DNA from: Cordylochernes scorpioides
Taxonomy: Eukaryota > Arthropoda > Arachnida > Pseudoscorpiones > Chernetidae
Assembly (NCBI GenBank): GCA_030710605.1
Contig: CP092882.1
Coordinates: 1,121,946 to 1,185,945, forward strand
Direction: 5' to 3'
DNA length: 64,000 nucleotides
Part shown: positions 22,311 through 33,300 of the stretch, in pieces
How the letters are laid out: each line of letters starts with the position of its first letter
Position numbering within the stretch: position 1 is the first letter of the stretch
Notes under the pieces: generated by a model
Told to the model about the DNA's origin: nothing
Seen by the model: only the letters and a program-made list of their open reading frames with translations
Database searches by the model: none
Program-made: the position numbers and the translations under genes

Positions 22311-23841
22311 TTTTGATCCAATATATGCCTTTTTAATTAAATATTTATTTATTACAATTACAATTACAATTATTTTATTTCCAAAGCGCTATATCCCGCA
22401 AGGGATACTTGCGCCAAACAAGGAGAGAAGTTTGTTTACATAAGTTATTTACATTATTCAACGAATAAAAACATTAGAAATTCAGATTTTGTAGAAATTT
22501 TAGAATGTATTTACAAAATGAATTGAACTTTAGGTATGATTTTTTATCGGAAATCAAATCGTTTAAATTATAAACAACTAGTTCATTCTTCATTCTATAA
22601 TCTTGAAATGCTGGGCAATCGATCAGTAGATGTCTTGAGGTTTGTTCCTCCATACCACAAAAGCAACTTGAATCCTCCACTGCCTTTATTCTATTTAGAA
22701 AACTTTTGAAATTTCCGTGGTTTGTAACAAATTGAGTATTATAAAAATTTGGACGAAAGTATTTAGGGATTTCTTGGGGAAAAAAGATTAAGAAAGTATT
22801 ATTTGCTTCGTTTTTCAGAACATTCATTCTTGATTCGAGAAAGGTATCTATAATTCCTGGAATAAATGGGTCATAAATTTGTTGATCATCTGGGGATAAG
22901 TTTCTCAGATCAGATATCATGATTCTGGATTCGATAAAGTCTGAGATCAGAGGAATGTTGGCCAAACTATGAACACAGCTATATGATGTGGATTTATAGG
23001 CTTGTATACACCATGTCAGTATTTGATATTGGGTTGAATTTAGTCTTTGTAAACATTTTTTATTTAAATATTTGAACCAAATTTCGGCTCCATATGTAAG
23101 TATTGGTCTGAAAATGGATTTATATAAAGTTAGCCTTTTCTGGGTGCTTAGACCCCAAGATTTCCCGCAAATTGAGAAGAGATAATTTTTAAAACGTTTT
23201 GTACGATTTACTATTTCTTCTATGTGGTGTATGTAAAATTTATTTTGTTTCTTCTTCTGTGATTTGCAATTATTATTCCTAAAATTTTGGTCTTCAGAGT
23301 TGGTATGATTATTTCATTATTAAATTTGATTGGGATTTTTTCTTTGTTATGTAAATAAAGTATATTAGTTTTTTCTAGACTAATTTCAAGTTTATTACTC
23401 TTACACCATACATCAATCGTATTTAATGCCTTTTCTATAACTAATTTCAGGTCTTTGCAATTGTTGTGCCAGCATATAATTGATACATCATCCGCATAAC
23501 ATACCACTTCACTATTAGGAACTTGATATTTGATCAAAAGATCGTTTAGTAATATTATCCATAGTAGTGGAGATAGCGGGCCACCCTGCGGACATCCCTT
23601 TGTAATTTGTTTATTTATTGTTAAGTTCTCATATGTAAATTTCGTTTTCCTCAATTTGAAATATGATTGAATAGTCCTTATTAAACTTTCCGGCAAGTTA
23701 TCTTCATCTATTATTTTTAAGATCGCAGGCCACCATGCATTATCAAAGGCTCCCGCAATATCTATTGTGACCAGAGCTGTCAGTTCTTTGATCCAATATA
23801 TTTTGATCCAATATATGCCTTTTTAATTAAATATTTATTTA
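22311..23841 (-). mobile_element. 5'-truncated R1/Jockey-type LINE flanked by a 41-bp direct repeat
   Basis: The sequence TTTTGATCCAATATATGCCT (first 20 of 41 identical bases) occurs at 22311-22351 and 23801-23841. Between them lies a - strand LINE ending in a short AATTGTAATTGTAATTG tail. This is the structure of a target-primed insertion with a long target site duplication. Confidence 0.85.
22474..23790 (-). pseudogene. LINE ORF2 fragment (reverse transcriptase and C-terminus)
   Basis: RT motif A is visible as IDIAGAFDNAWWPAIL (before 23696), then KGCPQGGPLSPLLW and YADDVSIICW (23696-23220). A frameshift near 23220 separates these from a C-terminal frame (22965-22474). That frame has a zinc-binding-like stretch CFCGMEEQTSRHLLIDCPAF, typical of R1/Jockey/I-type LINE tails. 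The endonuclease half is missing through 5' truncation. Confidence 0.88.
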
Positions 23842-24060
23842 TGGATTGCTCTATTTTCAAATATATAAGTCCATATAGCGCTTGCTATAGTGAGAACATA
23901 TAATCAATTCAATATAAATTTATCCCAAACGTTAGTTTAATAAATATATATATATAGACCCTGACAAAGATAGACGTATAGCTTAGCTAAATATTGGATT
24001 CTGTAATAAATGTAATGTCTTTTTTTTATCCAAAATAAACCTTTTAATTAATATATATAT

Positions 24061-27000
24061 TGTAGTGATGAACAATTAAGAACAATTTATCAATATAGAG
24101 AAATATATATAAAGTTTATACAGGTTGTTTATATGAGAGCAAAGAAAAGAAGCACTGGCGCGAGCGGGGGAAAAGAATCACTGGCGGTGGCGCGTGAGTT
24201 CGCGCGAGGGTTCGCCTGGAACAACCCGGCGCTGGCACGAGCTTACTGTTCCATGAAGTCGGCCCATGTTACACTACTCCCTCTCCCATGAGAAGCTGTT
24301 CTACAGCTTTATCTCAGTTTCTCCTCTTCTCCAGACGTAGAGTTATCTACACTCGACGAATCTTCCTGTCTTGATGGGTCATAGTACGGCTTCATCCTGA
24401 GGATATGGACGGTTGTCGCGCTTCTTTTGTCTTCTACCTTGTTCACAGACTGCTTCGACCTCGTAGGTCACGTCCGATATTTTCTTTGTAACCCTGAAGG
24501 GACCGAAGTATCGTCTTAGGAGTTTTTCAGAAAATCCAACACGTCGAATAGGAATGAAGATCCAGACCAGGTCTCCTGGTTCGTAGATCTTTCCTGTATG
24601 TCGAGCGTTGTAGTTAGTTTTGTTCGTCTCTTGAGTCTTGAAGATGTGATGACGGGCTATTTGTCTTGCCTCTTCGGCTCTACCCCAAACTCTGAATGAA
24701 TTCCTCTCCCTCGGGCGAGCTACTGTAGGGGAAGATAGTGTCGAGGGTCGTCTCGGCCCCCCTTCCATGGATCAGGAAGAATGGCGTGAAGCCAGTCGAT
24801 TCTTGTTTGGCCGTATTGTAGGCAAACGTGATAAAGGGCAACATCTCGTCCCAGTTCTTCTGGTCAAGGTCCATATACATTGATAGCATGTCGGCAATTG
24901 TTCTGTTCAATCTTTCTGTTAAGCCGTTGGTTTGGGGATGGTACGCCGTTGTTGTCTTCTTTTTGATGCCACATTTATTAGTCATCTCCTGAAGGAGTTT
25001 TGATTGGAAATTTCGACCTCGATCCATTACTATTTCTCGAGGGGCTCCATGTTTCAGTATGACTTCTTCTAAAAGAAATTTCGCGATTTCCTGGGCTTCA
25101 CCTGATCCTAGGCTTTGAGTTACGGCGTATTTAGTGAGCTAGTCGGTACAAACGACTATCCATTTTTTCTTTCCTCGAGATATGGGGAAGCGTCCCAATA
25201 AATCTATTCCGACCTTTTGAAAGGGGCTGTCCGGAGGCGAAATGGGCTTCAGATAGCCAGGGGGCAATTGAGGTACACCCTTACGACGCTGGCAGTCCTG
25301 ACAATGGCCCACGTACCTCTTCACGCTTCTGTACAGCCCTGGCCAGTAGAACCTTCTATTGACTCTGTCGTAGGTTTTAGCGAAACCCAGATGTCCAGCG
25401 GTAGGTGCGTCATGCAGGTCGCTCAGGATTTCCATTCGAAGGTGCCTTGGGACCACCAATAGTAAAGGTTTTCCGGTCGGGTCATAATTTTTTCTATAGA
25501 GAATCCCTTTGCCAATTTTGAACTTGTTGTCTTGCTTGGTAAGTGAAGGCTGAGATTTATTTCTGATTATTTCCGCAATGTAAGGGCCATTTTCTTGTTC
25601 TCTACCGATGGTACTTAGAAGGAATAATGTGGAAATATCATCATTAAAATTCTCCTCGGTATGTTTTAGGGGATTTCTCGATAGGCAGTCAGCGTCTTGG
25701 TGCATTCTCCCAGTCTTGTAGACAATAGAGACGTCATACTCCTGTAGCCTCAGCGCCCACCTTGCCAATCTGCCTGCAGGATCTTTCAAGTTGGTCAACC
25801 AACATAAGGAATGTTGGTCGGTTACAACTCTCAAGTGACGTCCGAACAAATAAGGCCTAAATTTTCCAATCGCCCATATTATGGCCAGGCATTCTCTCTC
25901 TGGTGTTGAATAATTTTGTTCTGCCCTTAAAAGAGTGCGCGAAGCATAAGCAATTACCTTTTCATCACTCCCTTGTTTTTGCGCAAGCACGGCACCTATT
26001 CCATATCCACTGGCATCAGTATGTAGTTCAGTTGGAGCGTCATCTTCAAAATGTCCCAACACTGGTTTTGACGTCAAGGAAATCTTTAATTTCCGAAACG
26101 CTTCCTCTTGGGCTGTGTTCCACTCGAACTTTGTCCCCCTTAGAGAGTAGTGCGTTAATGGGGCGTGCGATATCCGCATAGTTCTTAATGAAGCGTCTAT
26201 AATAAGATGATAAGCCGAGGAAGCTTCTTACCTGCTGCAAGTTATTAGGGGCTGGGAATTCGGTGATTGCTTTAATCTTCTCGTCGTCTGGCCGGATCCC
26301 ATTCTGGTCTACCTGATGCCCAAGGATCTTTATTTTACTGGCACCAAAAGAACACTTGCTGGGATTTAGCCTTAGTCCAACTTTCTTGAAACAGTTCAAA
26401 ACCGCCTCTATTCGTGCTAGATGGTCAGAAAAATTATCTGCGAACACAACGACATCGTCCAGATAGCACAGACATATTGTCCACCGTAGGCCCTTCAGCA
26501 GACCATCCATCATCCTTTCGAACGTGGCGGGGGCGTTGCAAAGCCCGAAAGGCATGACCTTAAATTCAAAAAGGCCATCTGAAGTGATGAAGGCAGTTTT
26601 TTTCACGATCGGCTTCATCGACGCTAATCTGCCAATATCCCGACTTAAGATCCATCGTGGAGTATATCTTCGCCCCTTTTAAACAATCAAGAGCGTCGTC
26701 AACTCGTGGGAGTGGATAAACGTCCTTTTTTATCACTTTATTTAAACCTCGATAATCCACACAAAAGCGCACCGATCCGTCTCTTTTTCTTACCAAAACG
26801 ACCGGTGAAGCCCAAGGACTTTTCGAAGGTTGGACCACTCCAATTTCCATCATTCTGTCAACTTCTTCTTGAATAACTTTCCTTTCAGAAGGTGAAACCC
26901 GATATGGCCTCCTTTTTAATGGTCTGGCGTCGCCTGTAGCTATCTTATGCTTAGTGATAAGTTCAGATGGACTTTTAGTAATCGGATTGAATAATTCCGA

Positions 27001-29424
27001 AAATCTTTCAAGAAGTTCCAAAATTTCGATCTTGTGACTCGGAGGAAGCTCGGGGGAGATACATGATGAGATATTTTCCATTCCCACAGGCCGCTCAGCA
27101 TTATCGATATTAGTAAGATTTTCTATTGAACCTTCTAACTTACTCATCTTGTAGGTTGACTCAACGCCTTTAGACACATAGTTTTCATTAGCTTCCACGA
27201 TTGGGCAAATTTCTTGCGGCTGGATTTTAATAAACTGAGCTAGGCACATTCCAGAAGGGATTGGAATTTGATTTTTTCTAAAATTAGTCACCCAAATATT
27301 GGCCTGGCCATGCCATATAGTGACGTAAGAGGAGGGGATAAAAAGCTCTTTTTCCAAAAGAAGTTTCCTCGAACCCTTAATAACACAATTCTTAATTCCT
27401 GCCACGTTGGGTGTCCGGGCAACTACCCTCTTGATGGATTTTGGGGGAATAATGTCGTCCGATGCTAAGTAAAGCCGTGCCACGGATGGGTCCTCATTAG
27501 GCATTTCTGAAAACGAAATTTCAGATTGACCACAGTCAATAATGGCACTTGACGACTCGAGGAAATCCCAGCCCAAGATGACATCGTGGCTGCAACTGGG
27601 AAGGACGAGAAACTCGGCAGTCCGCTGAAATTCATTTATTCCTACTCTCAGGAGACATTTTCCAAGTGGGGAAACAAAACGATTGTTTGCGACTTTTTAA
27701 AGTTATATTGGTGTTCTTAATCGTCACAACCTTTAGCGACTCTCTGAAGTTAGCTGAGATTAACAGAGTATGACGCCCCTGTGTCAATCAGCGCCTCGAC
27801 ATGACGACCATTGATGTTTATACAAATATAGTTTTCGTCTAAGTCAGCTCGCGTCTGTGAAGGTTTTAAGCAACGTCCGACCTTACCGCCCTTACAGGTC
27901 GTGTTTCCTAGTTTACCTGTACCTTTCTGGGGAGAACGGCTGGGGATCCGGACTAGCGATCTAGATTGGTATCGTCCTGTTGTCGATCTCCCACATCCTG
28001 GGTAGGGAGAGGAGCTTCTAGGTAAATTACGGCGGGGAGAGTTGCTTCGTTCAAAATCATCCAATTGCGGCGTTATAAAGTCTGACATATAGATTGGTCC
28101 AGGTCTTCGACGACTATAATAACTGTCCTGGATTATACTTGGTTCTCTTTCCTGGTAGTTACGGCGTCTTTCCCAACAATGTTTCGCGACGTGTCCTGGC
28201 CGATTGCAATAGAAACATATCGGGATGTTATCCTCCGTTCGGAACTGGTCTGTTTTCCTCCTCTTTGTCGCTTCACCCATTTCTTGTTTGTCACGGCGAA
28301 AATTCTGGAAAGCCTTCCAGGAATAGACCACAGGTGCTTTTTCAATCGGCGACAAGGATTGTTCTGCTCGCTGCAAAACCTTTTCTTCTAAAGATTTTGA
28401 AGAAATGGAATTCGTTTGTTCATTTGGAATTAATCGGAGCTCTTCCTTGACAATCTCCCTGATCAGATCCTTTAAAGTGTAACCCGCCTCTTCATTTTTA
28501 ATTGTGGCAACGGAGGGAATCCTCTCGAACCTCACACTACTGATTCATTTTTTTTTAGCTTCTCAATCCGACGGCAGTGGTTGGTGAAATCCACAGTTGT
28601 AGCTACCTCAATTGTGAGGAGGATCCGTTAAAAGTCGTCAGAAACTCCCTTCATGAGGTGGCCTACCCTGTCTTCTTCAGACATGTTTGGGTTTAGCTGG
28701 CGACATAGGTTCAGCACATCCTGAATATAGAATTCAATGGACTCGTCAGGCTTTTGTGCTCTTACTTTTAGCGCTGACTCAATTTTCTGGAGTAATCCTC
28801 TTTATCACCAAACATTTATGAAATCTTTTCTTTAAAAATAGCCCAAGATGTAAGGTCATCCTCAATGTTATCGAACCAACATTTAGCTGTCCCTTCCAAA
28901 AAGAAGACAACGTTGGCCAAACACATTGTTTCGTCCCAACCATTATAAAGAGCAACACGGTTGAAATATTTTAACCATAGGTGGGCAAATTCAGTGGCCT
29001 TACCTGAAAAATTAGGAGGGCTTCTTGGGTGTTGAAGACATGTGAAAGTGGTAGCTTGCACACGTGGCTTTTCTTCTACTTCACTCATACCGATGTCGAG
29101 CGGCGGCAAGCTTTGCAAACGTCGGCTTCTTCTCAAAACGCCGTCCAGATTAAATTATCTCGTCGGAATCGTACCCGGCTTCTACACCAAATGTAGTGAT
29201 GAAATAATTAGCAAGTCGTATGGCAATTAAGAACAATTCAATAAGCGAGAGAAATATATATGAAGTTTATACAGGTTGTTTATATGAGAGCAAAGAAAAA
29301 GAAGCACTGGCGCGAGCGGGGGAAAAGAATCACTGGCGCGGCGCGTGCGTTCGCGCGAGGGCTCGCCTGGAACAACCCGGCGCTGGCACGAGCTTACTGT
29401 TCCATGAAGTCGGCCCATGCTACA
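24061..29424 (-). mobile_element. Ty3/gypsy element E, 5.4 kb
   Basis: LTRs at 24061-24273 (213 bp) and 29192-29424 (233 bp) start TGTAGTGATGAA and end TTACA/CTACA on +. They carry several substitutions and a 20-bp length difference, so E is older than D, F and G. ATAT flanks both sides. On the - strand TGGTGTAGAAGCC just inside the 5' LTR is a standard-looking primer binding site (29168-29191 region), and GGGAGAGGGAGTAG abuts the 3' LTR as polypurine tract (24274-24288). Confidence 0.92.
24379..29136 (-). pseudogene. Ty3/gypsy gag-pol of element E, multiply broken
   Basis: The gag N-part (29136-28816) is followed by a gap of stops. Then comes a frame (28535-27750) with knuckle CFYCNRPGHVAKHC and protease ALIDTGASYS. 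RT begins in 27576-26566 (RFCVDYRGLN, MDLKSGYWQI) and, after a frameshift near 26600, continues in 26618-26046 (YLDDVVVF). RNase H and integrase share one frame (26179-24680): HTDASGYGIGA, the HHCC with CQDCQRRKG, D in GIDLLGRF and E in GLTERLNR. A TAG at 25139 interrupts it just after the first integrase Asp. A C-terminal frame, 24768-24379, carries the chromodomain-less tail. Non-functional. Confidence 0.9.
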
Positions 29425-29596
29425 ATATATATGATGTGTTTAAATAATATATGTTCTATATATGTTTTATGTTTCTAAATAATATCCGTTATATAAAAAA
29501 ATATATGTTTTATATGTACAGAGTAGGAAGTTTTCAGAAAGAATGAATTCGACACATTTTTCTCAGATCATGTCACGTCACTGAATGATGACACCT

Positions 29597-29654
29597 ACAA
29601 TCTTCTGCTTTAAAAAGGTTGTTCCCAGAAGATTTTCTCATTCAAAACATCAAC
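29597..29654 (+). promoter_or_regulatory. Core promoter and short 5' UTR of gene 1
   Basis: A TATA-like TTTAAAAAG begins at 29609. An arthropod-type initiator TCATTC (29638-29643) puts A+1 at 29640, 31 bp downstream of the TATA start, which is the normal spacing. The 5' UTR would be only 15 nt. Upstream, TCACGTCA and GATGACACC near 29570-29593 could be bZIP sites. The end of element E's LTR is at 29424, under 200 bp from the TATA. Confidence 0.6.
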
Positions 29655-30264
29655 ATGCAACCTCGTCTGCTTCTCCTGATGGTTCTGGGCCTTATGGCCA
29701 CGATGGCTTTGTCTAAAGGTGAGTTGATCTGCTGTTTTTTATATCTAATTATCGTTTAATTAGTTTAACTTTTTTTTTTTAGGAAATATATTTTAGATAG
29801 AGTATTTTTATTTTATAAGTAATTTACGGGTTGTGAGTATGTTCAAAAAGAAATACTGTAATATGTAAATATGTTACACTCATTGACAAAAGAAAGTTTC
29901 ATATTTTGATAGTCGTCTGTTTTTTTTGAAGGAGACAATTTAACCGCATGTGAACTTTCACATGAGAATTTTGGATTGCAGATCGTTTGATCGGTTAGGT
30001 TACGTCTTTTTTATTTTTATATCACATCTGATATTTTCTATTTTTTATTATTTTTTCACACACATGTGTATATGCATATAGACATCCAAATATCAGGGAA
30101 TAGGCTAAATCAATGTTTAGTTAGTTTCTATTCTATTAGATGACGCTCTGCTATCTAAAAAGCACATATGCTCTTGGTCAGAATATGCCTTTTTTTGATT
30201 TTAATACTAACACCTGATCTTTTTTATTATTCTATTTTTTATTATTTTTACATATATATTTATA

Positions 30265-30306
<42 letters not shown>

Positions 30307-33300
30307 GATTATTGCTAGATTTTAATATGATGAAATTAATCTACTCTCTCAAATTTCTATATCTCCAAACATTCATTTAAATACATATTCATCTCCTTTA
30401 CTTTACAATTTAACAAAATCAACAAACAATCCAGAGTTAAGTTTCTTGCACCACTGATGAGCCAAGCCCTCCCAATACATATTTTTTCATCGCAGTAAGG
30501 GCAGTAGAAGTTTGTATTATGTATAAAAGAAACATTCGTGCTTTTAAATTCTTTCATTTTATATGTATAGATGGCGCGTTATTGCTATGTGTTAATTTTT
30601 ATTTCTCTAGCTTTCGTGTGATAACAAGCTCTTCAACAGAAGAACTGGATGTGTAACTTATAGCTAACTATACACGCTTCTGTTCTCTTATTGAAGGGCA
30701 TTTTGGCCAGAAAGCTAGAAAAAAAATAAAATGGTGAAGAAACTTGGCCATGGATTTTGCTTGTTGATTTATTAAATTCATTAAAATAGGGGTGAAATGG
30801 AATTCACACTCTTATTTTTTTATTTCCATATTGTTTTACACTTAATGTTGAAATTATTAGAAGACTATATATTTCTATTGAATAATATGCAACGTATAAA
30901 TATTACAAACATATTAGAGAATGAGAAGTCAGTTTTATTCAAAACAATTATTTTGCCATTTTATCTCGTAATGAGGTACTTTTTTAAAAATACCGAGGGA
31001 CACCAAAATATACAATCCGCAACAGTATCAATATACACTCATAGACAAAACTTAAGAAGGTAGAGAGAATTTGATATCACCAGTTTTTTTATTTTTATTT
31101 TTTTTTTAAGGAGACTGATTCAATTTTGTTCAAACTTGGTTATCTCGAGTATCATCAATAAAAGTCACTGTAATATCTTTCAGAGTTATTGTCTGAATCC
31201 TGATATATATGATAAAAGGTACAACTTCTTTAAGTTTTGTCCATGAGTGTATCTTTCAGAGTTATTGTCTGAATACCGATATACATGCTAAAAGGTACAA
31301 CTTCCTTAAGTTTTGTCCATGTGTGTATCTTTCAGAGTTATTGTCTGAATCCTGATATATATGCTAAAAGGTACAACTTCCTTAAGTTTTGTCCATGAGT
31401 GTATCTTTCAGAGTTATTGTCTGAATCCCGATATATATGCTAAAAGGTACAACTTCCTTAAATTTTGTCCATGAGTGTATCTTTCAGAGTTATTGTCTGA
31501 ATCCTGATATATATGCTAAAAGGTACAATTTCCTTAAGTTTTGTCCATGAGTGTATCTTTAGAGTTATTGTCTGAATCCCGATATATATGCTAAAAGGTA
31601 CAACTTCCTTAAGTTTTGTCCATAAGTGTAACTTTCAGAGTTATTGTCTGAATCCCGATATATATGCTAAAAGGTACAACTTCCTTAAGTTTTGTCCATG
31701 AGTGTATCTTTCAGAGTTATTGTCTGAATCCCGATATATATGCTAAAAGGTACAACTTCCTTAAGTTTTGTCCATCAGTGTATCTTTCAGAGTTATTTTC
31801 TGAATCCCGATTTATATGCTAATAGGTTCAGATTCTTCAAATGTTGTCCATGAGTGTAATATGCAAGCTGTACACTACAGCTTCTTCAAAGAAAAAGCTA
31901 TGTAATTATATATTTTAAAAATGTGTATTCATTCATTGTATCGAATAAAAATGCCAAGTAAGAGATTTAAATACTCCTGTATTCTTAACATGGAGAGTTA
32001 GCTCCATGTATTGTTTACTGAATTTTGTAACAATTACATTTACTGGTATGTGTTTATTTTTTAATAACATCATCAAATACTATTCAATAACCTTTATCAT
32101 TATTTCTATGAAAAATAGACACTTCAGCCAGTTAGAGTTTTTTATTTTTCTCAACGTTTCGACAAAAAAATATTTTGTCTTCGTCAGGAGAAGTAAATAA
32201 AAATAAAGCATTTGGCAAAGCGTTAAAAATTGTTCTGAGGTTGCAAGGGCGTTCTCACGTGATTTTTCGAATTTAGTACAACATATAAAAATAAAAGGAT
32301 TTAAAAGCGCGAATGTTTCTTTTATACATAAAACGAACTTCTACTATATATATTTTTTCATCGCAGTAAGGGCAGTAGAAGTTCGTTTTATGTATAAAAG
32401 AAACATTCGCGCTTTTAAATCCTTTTATTTTTATATGTATAGATGGCGCGTTATTGCTTTGTGTTAGTACAACATCTAAAGCGCGAGTCAAAAACAAATA
32501 TTAAACTCATCGAAGACTGTGATCTTGAAAATAGACAACCTCTATCTTTACGATTTTTTCAATATAGTAAGGCCTGTAGAGATAATATTTGATATAATTA
32601 TTAAAAAAGAAAGACATTGCCAAATACCGTTTCTAGATGGATCAAGAAAAGCTAACCAGGTACACGTTTGGAATGAACCATCAGCAAATTTTAGTTGTAC
32701 AATCAGGAGTTTCCTTTTTTTCTTTAAAAATTCAATATGTTTGTCTAAAGGTTGCAAAATGTAAATTGTTTCTAAATGGATCTGTGATTTTAGGCAACCC
32801 AGATTTGCCAACTGCTCCACCTCCACCTAAGACCCCCATCATGGCATCCACTGAAGCCCCTGAGGATTCTATAGTAACATGGCCAGCTGATCCTTCTGAA
32901 TCATCTTCCAAGGTCACTAAGGGTCCAGGAACATCTGAAGCCACTGAGGATTCTGTAGTAACATGGCCAGCTGATCCTTCTGAATCATCTTCCAAGGTCA
33001 CTAAGGGTCCAGGAACATCTGAAGCCACTGAGGATTCTGTAGTAACATGGCCAGCTGATCCTTCTGAATCATCTTCCAAGGTCACTAAGGGTCCAGGAAC
33101 ATCTGAAGCCACTGAGGATTCTGTAGTAACATGGCCAGCTGATCCTTCTGAATCATCTTCCACGGTCACTAAGGGTCCAGGAACATCTGAAGCCACTGAG
33201 GATTCTGTAGTAACATGGCCAGCTGATCCTTCTGAATCATCTTCCAAGGTCACTAAGGGTCCAGGAACATCTGAAGCCACTGAGGATTCTGTAGTAACAT

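Noticed and set aside
30357..32190. Extra coding exons in gene 1 intron 1
   Set aside because: The intron is filled with repeats; the paralogue goes from its phase-1 acceptor straight into the repeat exon, so no additional exon is needed.
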